A DNA stretch of 64,000 bases from Streptomyces viridochromogenes DSM 40736 (lineage in GTDB: Bacteria; Actinomycetota; Actinomycetes; Streptomycetales; Streptomycetaceae), in assembly GCF_000158955.1 (NCBI RefSeq), contig NZ_GG657757.1, positions 1,271,331 through 1,335,330 on the forward strand. Direction: 5' to 3'. A program made the position numbers and the translations under genes. A model generated the notes under the pieces. That model searched no databases. It was not told the origin of the DNA and was given only the letters and a program-made list of their open reading frames with translations. Numbering within the stretch: the first letter of the stretch is position 1; every line of letters starts with the position of its first letter. Of this stretch, positions 42,959 through 51,076 are shown piece by piece.

Positions 42959-44101
42959 GTGGGGCGGCTGACCGGCGGGGACCCCTCGCTGCTGCGAAGG
43001 ATCAACTCCGCGGTGGTGCTGCACGCGCTGCGTGCCACGGACAGCGCGACGCTGACCGAGATCACCCGGGTGACGGGGCTGTCCCGGCCGACCGTCGAGG
43101 GCGTGGTCGAGGGACTCATCGAGGCCGGGCTCGTCGTCGAGAAGGCGGCCGAGGAGGGTGCGGCGCGGCGGCAGGGGCGGCCGGCGCGGCGGTTCCGGTT
43201 CCGTGCGGAGGCCGGGCATCTGCTGGGGCTGGAGATCGGGGCGCACCGGGTGGCCGCGCTCCTGGCCGACCTGGACGGGCGGGTGATCGGCTCCCAGGCC
43301 AGGGAGGTGGCCGAGACGGCCGGGGCCGACGAGCGCCTGGAACGGCTGCGCGGGGTCGTCGCCGAGCTGCTGCGCCGGGCCGGTGTCGCCCGCGGCTCGC
43401 TGCGGGCTGTGGGTGTGGCGACACCAGGGATCGTCGAGGCGGACGGCACGGTACGGCTGGGCACGGCGCTGCCCGGGTGGACGGGGTTGCGGCTGGGCGA
43501 GCGGCTGAGCCGGTCCTTCAAGTGCCCGGTGCTGGTCGAGAACGACGCGAACGCGGCGGCGGTCGCCGAGCACTGGAAGGGCGCGGCCTCCGAGTCGCAG
43601 GACGTGGTGTTCGTGCTGGCGGGGCTCAGTCCCGGGGCCGGCGCGCTGATCGGGGGCCGACTGCACCGGGGCTACGGCGGGGCGGCCGGCGAGATCGGCG
43701 CGCTGCACCTGCTGGGCCGGGAGGTGACGCCCGAGACGCTCCTGTCCACCACGGACGAGCCCCTCCACCCGCTGGACGAGCAGGCGGTAGCCGAGGTCTT
43801 CGCGCAGGCCCGGGAGGGCGACCAGCGGGCCCGCGCGGCCGTGGACCGCTTCATCCAGCGCCTGGTCCACGACGTGGCGGCCCTCGCCCTGGCCCTCGAT
43901 CCGGAACTGGTCGTCATCGGCGGCTGGGCCGCGGGCCTGGACGGTGTCCTCGACCCCCTCCGTCACGAACTCGCCCGCTACTGCCTGCGCCCACCCGAGG
44001 TGACCCTATCCCGCCTCGGGGACGCGGCGGTGGCGACCGGCGCCCTGCGCCTGGCCCTGGACCACGTGGAGGAACAGCTGTTCACGGTGGAACGCCGCTG
44101 A
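42959..44101 (+). CDS. ROK-family regulator lacking the zinc motif
   Basis: 380 residues from the GTG at 42959 with GGGAGGA upstream; an ATG at 42884 is in frame but gives an implausible start. The N-terminal winged helix (RRINSAVVLHALRATDSATLTEITRVTGLSRPTVEGVVEGLIEAGLV) precedes the ROK sugar-kinase fold (LGLEIGAHRVAALLADL, PVLVENDANAAAVAE, GGAAGEIGALHLLG). The usual CxCGxxGCLE zinc site is absent: after GEIGALHLLGREV comes TPETLLSTTDEPL with no cysteines. It is probably a sugar-responsive repressor with altered metal dependence. Confidence 0.88.
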   Translation: MGRLTGGDPSLLRRINSAVVLHALRATDSATLTEITRVTGLSRPTVEGVVEGLIEAGLVVEKAAEEGAARRQGRPARRFRFRAEAGHLLGLEIGAHRVAALLADLDGRVIGSQAREVAETAGADERLERLRGVVAELLRRAGVARGSLRAVGVATPGIVEADGTVRLGTALPGWTGLRLGERLSRSFKCPVLVENDANAAAVAEHWKGAASESQDVVFVLAGLSPGAGALIGGRLHRGYGGAAGEIGALHLLGREVTPETLLSTTDEPLHPLDEQAVAEVFAQAREGDQRARAAVDRFIQRLVHDVAALALALDPELVVIGGWAAGLDGVLDPLRHELARYCLRPPEVTLSRLGDAAVATGALRLALDHVEEQLFTVERR

Positions 44102-44119
44102 CGACAACGCCCCTCTCGG

Positions 44120-44169
44120 GGGCGCGGGCTGTGTCGATGTGCGGCTCCGCCGCGTGGGCGCGACCAGCC
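44120..44169 (+). repeat. Dispersed Streptomyces intergenic repeat, copy 2
   Basis: This is nearly the same ~50-bp sequence as 8161-8212, but on the other strand. It contains GGGCGCGGG, then TCGATGTGCGGCTCCGCCGC and GTGGGCGCGACCAGCC. Here it lies between the convergent ROK and GntR genes. Confidence 0.75.
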
Positions 44170-44221
44170 ACGACGCACCCGCGGCCGCCGGCTCACCGCC
44201 CCCTTGAAACCGACGTGACGG

Positions 44222-45049
44222 TCAGGACGCCTGCCGCTGAGGCCCGGTGTGAATCTCCACCCCACCCGAGTCACCGAAGGTCAGTCGGCACGTGTCAGCG
44301 CGATACGTCGCAACCGACAGCGCGGCCGCACGCCCCGCGGACACGAACCGAGTCGTGACGACGAGAACGGGCGCCCCGGGAAGCCGGTCCAGCTCCTTCG
44401 CGTCGTCCGCCCCGGCGGAGCCGAGCTCCACCGCGTTCTCCTGGCGCTCCAGCTCCACACGCCGCAAGTCCCTCAGCACCGCACGCGCCCGTGCCGCCCC
44501 CGAGGACGCGTCGATCGCGGAGAGCTCGGACACCGATGACCGCGGGACGTACAGCAGCTCGGCGGCCACCGGCCTGCCCTGCGAGACGCGCGAGCGGCGC
44601 ACGATGTGCACGGACTCGTCGCGTCCGGTCTCCAGTGCGTCGGCGACGGCCGCGGGCGGCACGGCCGCCGTGCAGTCGACGGGCTGCCAGGCGTCCTCGG
44701 AACCACCCGGCCAGGTGTGCGGGCCGGCGCCGAGGGAGACGCCCATGCGGGGCGGCGCGACGGTCGTGCCGACACCGCGGCGGCGCTGCAGCCTGCCCTC
44801 CAGTTCCAGCTGCTCCAGGGCCTGACGGAGCGTGGCGCGGGCGACGCCGAAACGGGCCGCGAGGTCGCGCTCGTTGGGCAGGATCTCCCCCACCGCGAAC
44901 TCCGAGTCGAGCGCTTCGCTGAGCACGGTCTTGAGGTGCAAGTACTTCGGTTCCGGCACCGATTCCAGCTGCGTGGTCCCCACCCTGTCCTCCGCGATCG
45001 CCGTGGTCGGCGGCGTTTTAGCGCCCTTGTTTTTTAAAGGTTGTTTCAC
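44222..45049 (-). CDS. GntR-family regulator with UTRA domain
   Basis: 275 residues from a GTG at 45049. After a variable 35-residue start comes the GntR winged helix (KYLHLKTVLSEALDSEFAVGEILPNERDLAARFGVARATLRQALEQLELEGRLQRRRGVGTTV), then a UTRA effector domain (ESVHIVRRSRVSQGRPVAAELLYVPRSSV ... FVSAGRAAALSVATYRADTCRLTF). It belongs to the HutC/DasR type, usually responding to a sugar phosphate. Its first 12 codons are unusually AT-rich, unlike the rest. A later start near VPEPKYLHL cannot be excluded. Confidence 0.92.
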   Translation of the reverse strand: MKQPLKNKGAKTPPTTAIAEDRVGTTQLESVPEPKYLHLKTVLSEALDSEFAVGEILPNERDLAARFGVARATLRQALEQLELEGRLQRRRGVGTTVAPPRMGVSLGAGPHTWPGGSEDAWQPVDCTAAVPPAAVADALETGRDESVHIVRRSRVSQGRPVAAELLYVPRSSVSELSAIDASSGAARARAVLRDLRRVELERQENAVELGSAGADDAKELDRLPGAPVLVVTTRFVSAGRAAALSVATYRADTCRLTFGDSGGVEIHTGPQRQAS

Positions 45050-45164
45050 TTCTCTGCGACCATAGGTCCGCCCTGATCCTTGGTCAAGACCAATGCCCGG
45101 GAACGTTCACGGGGCGTTCGTCCGCGCGGTAAGGACGGTGGCGTACGGGCTGCGGCGGCGCCGT

Positions 45165-46058
45165 CTACGCGGTGGCCAGCGACCCCAGCTTGTCGGGGTT
45201 GCGGATGATGTAGACGGCCTGGACGCGGCCGTCGGCGATGTCGAGCTGGAAGACACTGTCGGGCCTGTCGCCCGACAGGACCAGCACGGCCGGGCCGCCG
45301 TTGAGTTCCAGGAAGCGCAAGGAGTGATCCGGGACGCCCTTCCGCGCGGCACCGACGAGGCAACGGCCCACCTTGTCGGCGCTCCGCAGCACCCGCAGCG
45401 GCGCCCGCGACTTGCCGCCGCTGTCGCCGACGAGACGGACGTCGGGGGCGAGCAGTTCCATCAGCCCTTCGAGGTCGCCGTCCGTCGCGGCGGCGAGGAA
45501 CCGTTCGGTGAGGTCCCGGCGCTGGGCGGGGTCGACCTCGTAGCGCGGCCGGCGCTCCTCGACGTGTTTGCGGGCCCGCCCGGCCAGCTGGCGTACCGCC
45601 GCCTCGCCGCGGTCGAGCATGGCGGCGATGTCGGCGTACGGGAAGCCGAACGCCTCGCGGAGCACGAACACCGCCCGCTCCAGCGGCGACAGCGACTCCA
45701 GCACGACGAGGACGGCGAGCGAGACGGAGTCGGCGAGCACGGCCCGTTCGGCGGTGTCCGGCACGGTGTCGCCGAAGTCGGTGACGTACGGCTCGGGCAG
45801 CCAGGGGCCCACGTACGTCTCCCCGCGCGCCTTGATCTGGCGCAGCCGGTCGATGGCGAGACGGGTGGTGATCCGGACGAGGTAGCCGCGGGGTTCGCGC
45901 ACATCACGGCGGTCCCCGCCCGACCAGCGCAGCCAGGCTTCCTGGACCACGTCCTCCGCGTCGGCCACACGGCCGAGCATGCGGTAGGCGACGCCCGTCA
46001 GGACGGGGCGGTGCGCTTCGAAGACGTCGGTCGCGGTCTCGGTGGTCACGGACTCCAT
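45165..46058 (-). CDS. ECF41-type RNA polymerase sigma factor (SigJ-like)
   Basis: 297 residues from the ATG at 46058. Sigma-2 (FEAHRPVLTGVAYRMLGRVADAEDVVQEAWLRW) and sigma-4 (LSPLERAVFVLREAFGFPYADIAAMLDRGEAAVRQLAGRARKHV) regions are followed by a SnoaL-like C-terminal domain. The ECF41 hallmark NPDKL is near the end (YIIRNPDKLGSLAT), and SGGK near residue 228 fits the DGGGK motif with two changes. In ECF41 factors that C-terminal domain regulates activity without a separate anti-sigma. It is divergent from an NADP-binding oxidoreductase. Confidence 0.93.
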   Translation of the reverse strand: MESVTTETATDVFEAHRPVLTGVAYRMLGRVADAEDVVQEAWLRWSGGDRRDVREPRGYLVRITTRLAIDRLRQIKARGETYVGPWLPEPYVTDFGDTVPDTAERAVLADSVSLAVLVVLESLSPLERAVFVLREAFGFPYADIAAMLDRGEAAVRQLAGRARKHVEERRPRYEVDPAQRRDLTERFLAAATDGDLEGLMELLAPDVRLVGDSGGKSRAPLRVLRSADKVGRCLVGAARKGVPDHSLRFLELNGGPAVLVLSGDRPDSVFQLDIADGRVQAVYIIRNPDKLGSLATA

Positions 46059-46159
46059 CCCAGCCCACGGGTGCGGCCCTGTCCAGGCGGAATCGCCCGT
46101 TGCCGGACAGAATGGCCGGCAGGACGCCGGTGATCGGCGGCACAGCACAGGAGGTGGCG

Positions 46160-46813
46160 ATGCGGTACGCGGTTCTGGGCACGGGGCAGGTCGGGCGCAC
46201 GCTCGGTGGCCGGCTGGTGGAGCTGGGGCACGAGGTGCGGCTCGGCTCGCGGACGGCGGACAATCCGGCCGCCGTGGAGTGGGCCGCCGCCGCGGGCGCC
46301 GGGGCGAGCGCGGGGACGTTCGCGGAGGCGGCGGCGTTCGGCGAGGTCGTGGTGAACGCGGTCGGCGGGCGAGTTGCGCTCGCGGCACTGGAGGCGGTGA
46401 GGCCGGAGGACCTCGACGGGAAGGTCCTCGTGGACGTCTCCAACCCGCTGGCGTTCGAGGAGGGCGAGCTGCGGCTGTCCCCCGTGGAGTCGGACAGCGT
46501 GGGCGAGCAGATCCAGCGGGCCTTTCCGAACGCGCGCGTGGTGAAGACGCTCAACACCGTCAACTGCCAGGTGATGGTCGACCCCGGGCGGGTGCCGGGC
46601 GAGCACAACGTGTTCGTCTGCGGGGAGGACGCGCGCGCCAAGGAACAGGTGACGGCCCTGCTCGGGGAGTTCGGCTGGCCGGCCGACCGGGTGCTCGATC
46701 TCGGGGGCATCCGGGCGGCGCGCGCCGTCGAGATGTGGCTGCCGCTGTGGATGGGCCTGATGCAGAAGTTCGGGCACGCGGACTTCAACCTGGAGCTGCG
46801 CCGGGCGCGTTGA
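46160..46813 (+). CDS. NADP(H)-binding F420-type reductase-like protein
   Basis: 217 residues from the ATG at 46160 with CAGGAGG 5 bases upstream. The Rossmann motif is YAVLGTGQVGRTLGGRLVELGHEVRLGSR. Later VKTLNTVNCQVMVDPGRVPGEHNVFVCGEDARAKEQVTALL matches NADP:F420 oxidoreductases (NpdG) and similar NAD-binding proteins. It may reduce F420 or a related cofactor, but members of this family are often annotated only as NAD-binding. It is divergent from the ECF41 gene. Confidence 0.85.
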   Translation: MRYAVLGTGQVGRTLGGRLVELGHEVRLGSRTADNPAAVEWAAAAGAGASAGTFAEAAAFGEVVVNAVGGRVALAALEAVRPEDLDGKVLVDVSNPLAFEEGELRLSPVESDSVGEQIQRAFPNARVVKTLNTVNCQVMVDPGRVPGEHNVFVCGEDARAKEQVTALLGEFGWPADRVLDLGGIRAARAVEMWLPLWMGLMQKFGHADFNLELRRAR

Positions 46814-46922
46814 GCCGGGCGGGCGCCGGGAAGGTGGTCGCGACTCGGGGCTACCCGCCGGTAGTAATTGCTGACAAGCTGTCTACAGCGTCCGTCAGCG
46901 AGTCCAGCCGAGGAGCACCTCC

Positions 46923-47753
46923 ATGCCCGCCACCGTCTCCTTCAAGGTCGCCTCCGCGCGAGGCGAGCAGAACGTGACCCTGTCCTACACGCGCGAGGGC
47001 AGCGGCGAACCGCTGCTCCTGCTGCACGGCATCGGCCACCACCGGCAGGTGTGGGACCCGGTCATCCCGGCGCTGGCGGCCGAGCGGGACGTGATCGCCG
47101 TGGACCTGCCCGGATGCGGCGAGTCGCCGGCGCTTCCGGACGGCATGGCGCACGACCTGCCGACGATGAACACCGTCCTCGCGGCACTGTGCGAGGCGCT
47201 GGCGATCGAACGGCCGCACGTGGCGGGCAACTCGCTGGGCGGCCTGCTGGCCCTGGAGCTCGCCCGGGCCCGGCTCGTCCGCTCCGTCACCGCCCTGTCG
47301 CCCGCCGGGTTCTGGAACGAGGCCGAGCGCCGCTACGCGTTCGCGGTGCTGACGGCGATGCGGCAGATCGCCCGGCGCATGCCGCTGCCCGTGGTCGAAC
47401 GGCTGGCCCGCCCGGCGATCGGCCGCACCCTGCTGACGAGCACCATCTACGCCCGCCCGGGCCGCCGTTCGCCCGAGGCCGTGATCGCCGAGACCCTCGC
47501 GCTGGCCCGGGCCCAGGGCTTCTCCGAGACCCTGCGTTCGGGCAGGACCGTGCAGTTCACCGAGGACATCGTCGGCACGCCGGTCACCGTGGCGTGGGGC
47601 AACCGGGACCGGCTGCTCATCCCCCGCCAGGGCGTGCGGGCCAAGGGCGTCATTCCCCGTGCCCGGCTGGTGCGGCTGCCCGGCTGCGGCCACGTCCCGA
47701 TGAACGACGACCCGGCCCTCGTCGCCCGGGTCGTCCTCGACGGCAGCCGCTGA
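46923..47753 (+). CDS. Alpha/beta-fold hydrolase
   Basis: 276 residues with GAGGAG upstream. The nucleophile is Ser in VAGNSLGGLLALELA, the oxyanion motif is LLHGIGHHRQVWD, the acid is in VAWGNRDRLLIP, and the His is in LPGCGHVPMNDDP. It is close to the lipase/dehalogenase group and to acyl-hydrolases of the MhpC type. The substrate is unknown. A short imperfect palindrome (GACAAGCTGTC, 46873-46883) lies in the promoter. Confidence 0.9.
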   Translation: MPATVSFKVASARGEQNVTLSYTREGSGEPLLLLHGIGHHRQVWDPVIPALAAERDVIAVDLPGCGESPALPDGMAHDLPTMNTVLAALCEALAIERPHVAGNSLGGLLALELARARLVRSVTALSPAGFWNEAERRYAFAVLTAMRQIARRMPLPVVERLARPAIGRTLLTSTIYARPGRRSPEAVIAETLALARAQGFSETLRSGRTVQFTEDIVGTPVTVAWGNRDRLLIPRQGVRAKGVIPRARLVRLPGCGHVPMNDDPALVARVVLDGSR

Positions 47754-47818
47754 CCGGACACGGTCGTGCCCCTCGAACCTGCTCGGGGAACGCCCCGCCC
47801 GTCGGGCAGACTGACGGC

Positions 47819-49240
47819 ATGAACCGCAACGCTCCCGCGTCCGCCGCCTGGGAACTGCTGCTCCCCGCCGTCTCGGCACCGGCACGCACCCGTGGCCGGG
47901 CGCTGCAGACGGCCCTGCGCGAGGCGGTGCGTTCGGGCAGGCTGGCGCCGGGCACGCGGTTGCCGTCGAGCCGGGATCTCGCGGCGGACCTGGGGGTCTC
48001 GCGCGGGCTCGTCACCCAGGCGTACGAGCAGCTGACGGCGGAGGGCTATCTGCGCAGCGGCCAGGGCGCCGGGACGTGGGTCGGCGCGGCGGTGCGGTCC
48101 GCCCGGCCTCGGGCGCGGGACCTCGCTCCGCGCCTGCCCGGTGCCCGGGCGGACTTCGTACCCGGGACGCCGGACCTGTCACTGTTCCCGCGCTCGGCGT
48201 GGGCGGCAGCGCAGCGCGGTGTGCTGGCGGAGCTGCCGCACCAGGAGCTGGGCTATCCCGATCCGCGCGGGCTGCCCCGGCTGCGCACCGCGCTGGCCGA
48301 ACTGCTCGCCCGGCGGCGGGGCGTGGTGGCCGACCCGGAGCGGATCGTCGTCGTCTCGGGGGTGGCCCAGGCGACGACGCTGCTCGGATTCGCGCTGCAC
48401 GCGCGCGGTGTGCGCACGGTCGGTGTGGAGGACCCGGGCAGTCCCCAGCACGACGCGCTGTACGCCTCGGCCGGCGTCACCGTCGTACCCCTGCCCGTGG
48501 ACGGCGAGGGCATCACCCTGGAGCCGCTGCGGGCGTCGGGCGTCCGCGCCGTGGTGACGACACCGGCGCATCAGTTCCCCACCGGGATCGCCTACTCGGC
48601 GCGGCGCCGTGCGGACCTGCTCGACTGGGCGCGGGACGTGGACGGCATCGTCCTGGAGGACGACTACGACGGCGACTTCCGCTACGACCGTGCCCCGGTC
48701 GGCGCGCTCCAGGGCCTCGACCCGGACCACGTCGCCTACACCGGCTCGGTCAGCAAGTCCCTCGCCCCGGGACTGCGGCTGGGCTGGCTGCTGGTGCCCG
48801 AGTCGTGGGCGGAGGAGATCATCGAACGCAAGCGCACCATGGATCTCGGGCACCCGGCCCTCGACCAGGCCCTGTTCGCCTGCTTCCTGGAGCGCGGTGA
48901 CTACGACCGCCAGCTGCGCCGCTGCCAGCGCGCCTACCGCGACCGCCGGGACGCCCTCACCACGGCCCTCACCGAGCACTTCCCCGGCTCCGAGGTCTCC
49001 GGGATCGCCGCGGGCCTGCACGTGATCGCCACCCTCCCCGAGCGGTACGGCCCCGAGGAGCGTTTCCTGGAGCACGTGACAACGGCCGGAGTGGCGGTAC
49101 GCCCCCTGTCGGCCTACGCCCACACGCGAGCCGGGACCGCGGACGGGAAGAAGACGCGGCTGGTCCTGGGCTACGCCCATGTGCCGCCCGCCCGGATCCA
49201 CGAGGGCATACGCCTGATGGCGGAGGCCGCCACGGGGTGA
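47819..49240 (+). CDS. MocR/PdxR-family regulator (GntR helix plus aminotransferase fold)
   Basis: 473 residues from the ATG at 47819. The N-terminal GntR winged helix (LQTALREAVRSGRLAPGTRLPSSRDLAADLGVSRGLVTQAYEQLTAEGYLRSGQGAGTWV) is fused to a fold-type-I aminotransferase domain with PLP lysine in TGSVSKSLAPGLRLGWL. MocR proteins sense PLP or an aminated ligand and usually control PLP or aminotransferase genes. No pdxS/pdxT genes are nearby here. The closest neighbour is an alpha/beta hydrolase. Confidence 0.92.
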   Translation: MNRNAPASAAWELLLPAVSAPARTRGRALQTALREAVRSGRLAPGTRLPSSRDLAADLGVSRGLVTQAYEQLTAEGYLRSGQGAGTWVGAAVRSARPRARDLAPRLPGARADFVPGTPDLSLFPRSAWAAAQRGVLAELPHQELGYPDPRGLPRLRTALAELLARRRGVVADPERIVVVSGVAQATTLLGFALHARGVRTVGVEDPGSPQHDALYASAGVTVVPLPVDGEGITLEPLRASGVRAVVTTPAHQFPTGIAYSARRRADLLDWARDVDGIVLEDDYDGDFRYDRAPVGALQGLDPDHVAYTGSVSKSLAPGLRLGWLLVPESWAEEIIERKRTMDLGHPALDQALFACFLERGDYDRQLRRCQRAYRDRRDALTTALTEHFPGSEVSGIAAGLHVIATLPERYGPEERFLEHVTTAGVAVRPLSAYAHTRAGTADGKKTRLVLGYAHVPPARIHEGIRLMAEAATG

Positions 49241-49291
49241 CTCCCCCGGGCTCGCGCGCTTTTGCCGGTTCCCCTCCCCCCGCGGTCAGTT

Positions 49292-49313
49292 GTTCACTTG
49301 GGGTTCGCGTGTG
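49292..49313 (+). promoter_or_regulatory. PHO box (PhoP-binding direct repeats) upstream of phoD
   Basis: Two adjacent 11-base direct repeats, GTTCACTTGGG and GTTCGCGTGTG, fit the Streptomyces PhoP operator. They lie about 67 bases upstream of the phosphatase start. phoD of Streptomyces is known to be under PhoR-PhoP control. Confidence 0.7.
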
Positions 49314-49379
49314 CGCTGCGGCGTGCCAGTAGTTGTGGCTGTGCACACCTGGCCGGATCCCGTCCCTGGAGGCGTATCC

Positions 49380-50954
49380 ATGTCACACCGTCCGTTCCCC
49401 GGGCGCCGTAGCGTCCTGCGTGGCTCGCTCGTCGCGTCGGCGGCCCTGTCCCTGCCCACCGCGCTCGGCGCGGCACCGGCCTTCGCACGGTCGGGGCGCC
49501 CGAAGGCGGGGTGGGGCGTCCAGGCGGGCGACGTGACCTCCGACTCCGGGCTGGTGTGGGTGCGGTCCGACCGTCCCGCCCGGATGATCGTCGAGACGTC
49601 GGCGACCGAGTCGTTCCGCAATCCGCGCAGATGGCAGGGCCCGCTGCTGGGCTCGGGCACGGACTTCACCGGCACCACCCGGCTGCGTGGCCTGCCGCCC
49701 GGCGAGCAGATCCACTACCGGGTGCTGCTCGCCGACCCGGACGACCCCCGCCGCACCGGCGAACCGGTCACCGGAACCTTCCGCACGGCGTCCGCCAAGC
49801 GCGGCGACGGCGTACGGTTCGTCTGGTCCGGCGACCTGGCCGGGCAGGGCTGGGGCATCAACCCGGAGTTCGGCGGCTACCGGATCTACGACGCGATGGC
49901 CGCACTCGACCCGGACTTCTTCCTGTGCAGCGGCGACAACATCTACGCCGACGGCCCGATCACCGAGACGGTCGCCCTGCCCGACGGGCGCACCTGGCGG
50001 AACATCACCACCGAGGAGAAGTCGAAGGTCGCCGAGACCCTGACGGAGTTCCGCGGCAACTTCCGCTACAACCTGCTGGACGAGAACCTGCGCGCCTTCA
50101 ACGCCCGGATCCCGTCGATCATCCAGTGGGACGACCACGAGGTCACCAACAACTGGTACCCGGGCGAGATCCTCACCGACTCCCGGTACACCGAGAAGCG
50201 CGTCGACGTGCTCGCCGCCCGCGCCCGTCAGGCGTTCTCGGAGTACTTCCCGATCTCCACGCTGCGCCGCCCCGACGGCCGTGTCTACCGGGTCCAGCAC
50301 CACGGCCCGCTGCTGGACGTCTTCGTCCTGGACATGCGCACCTACCGCAACGCCAACTCGCCGGACGACCAGCCCACCGACCCGCAGGGCATCCTCGGAC
50401 GCGAGCAGCTGGAGTGGCTCAAGCGCGAGCTGGCCCGCTCCCGGGCGGTGTGGAAGGTGATCGCCTCCGACATGCCGATCGGCCTGGTCGTCCCGGACAC
50501 CGGTGACGGCAAGCCGAACATCGAGGCCGTCGCGCAGGGCGATCCCGGCAAGCCGCTCGGCCGAGAGCTCCAGATCGCCGAATTGCTGCGGTTCGTCAAG
50601 CACCAGCGCATCACGGGCACGGTGTGGCTGACGGCCGATGTGCACCACACCTCGGCGCAGCACTACCAGCCGTCGCGGGCCGCCTTCACCGACTTCGAGC
50701 CGTTCTGGGAGTTCGTGTCGGGTCCCCTGAACGCCGGCGCCTTCCCGGCGAACGCGCTCGACGGCACCTTCGGCCCGGACCGGGTGTTCGTGAAGGCGCC
50801 GACCACCGCGAACGTCTCGCCCGCCGGTGGCTACCAGTTCTTCGGCGAGGTGGCCATCGACGGCGGCAGCGGCGAGCTGACGGTCCGTCTGCGGGAACAG
50901 GACGGCACCGTGCTGTTCACGAAGGTGCTCCAGCCGGGCCTGGTCGGCCAGTGA
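49380..50954 (+). CDS. phoD: Secreted alkaline phosphatase/phosphodiesterase PhoD
   Basis: 524 residues from the ATG at 49380. A Tat signal (GRRSVLRGSLVASAALSLPTALGAAPAFA) is followed by an N-terminal beta domain. The PhoD metallophosphatase domain has FLCSGDNIYADGPI (metal Asp and Asn), IIQWDDHEVTNNWYPGE, LDMRTYR, and WKVIASDMPIG; WLTADVHHTSAQHY supplies the C-terminal His residues. It releases phosphate from organic esters and teichoic acids outside the cell. A PHO box lies upstream. Confidence 0.95.
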   Translation: MSHRPFPGRRSVLRGSLVASAALSLPTALGAAPAFARSGRPKAGWGVQAGDVTSDSGLVWVRSDRPARMIVETSATESFRNPRRWQGPLLGSGTDFTGTTRLRGLPPGEQIHYRVLLADPDDPRRTGEPVTGTFRTASAKRGDGVRFVWSGDLAGQGWGINPEFGGYRIYDAMAALDPDFFLCSGDNIYADGPITETVALPDGRTWRNITTEEKSKVAETLTEFRGNFRYNLLDENLRAFNARIPSIIQWDDHEVTNNWYPGEILTDSRYTEKRVDVLAARARQAFSEYFPISTLRRPDGRVYRVQHHGPLLDVFVLDMRTYRNANSPDDQPTDPQGILGREQLEWLKRELARSRAVWKVIASDMPIGLVVPDTGDGKPNIEAVAQGDPGKPLGRELQIAELLRFVKHQRITGTVWLTADVHHTSAQHYQPSRAAFTDFEPFWEFVSGPLNAGAFPANALDGTFGPDRVFVKAPTTANVSPAGGYQFFGEVAIDGGSGELTVRLREQDGTVLFTKVLQPGLVGQ

Positions 50955-51076
50955 GGGACGAAGTACGGTACGGAGCACAACGTTTGAAGGATCGATAAGG
51001 AGGGCAAGCCAACTCTTTTACCCGCCAGTCACAGGGCGTTTGTGATCACGCAACACCGTTCGGTCACAGTGGGTGC

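Noticed and set aside
51042..51049. GTGATCAC palindrome upstream of the ACT-GNAT gene
   Set aside because: An 8-bp palindrome is too short to separate from chance, and the flanks match neither CRP nor another known operator.
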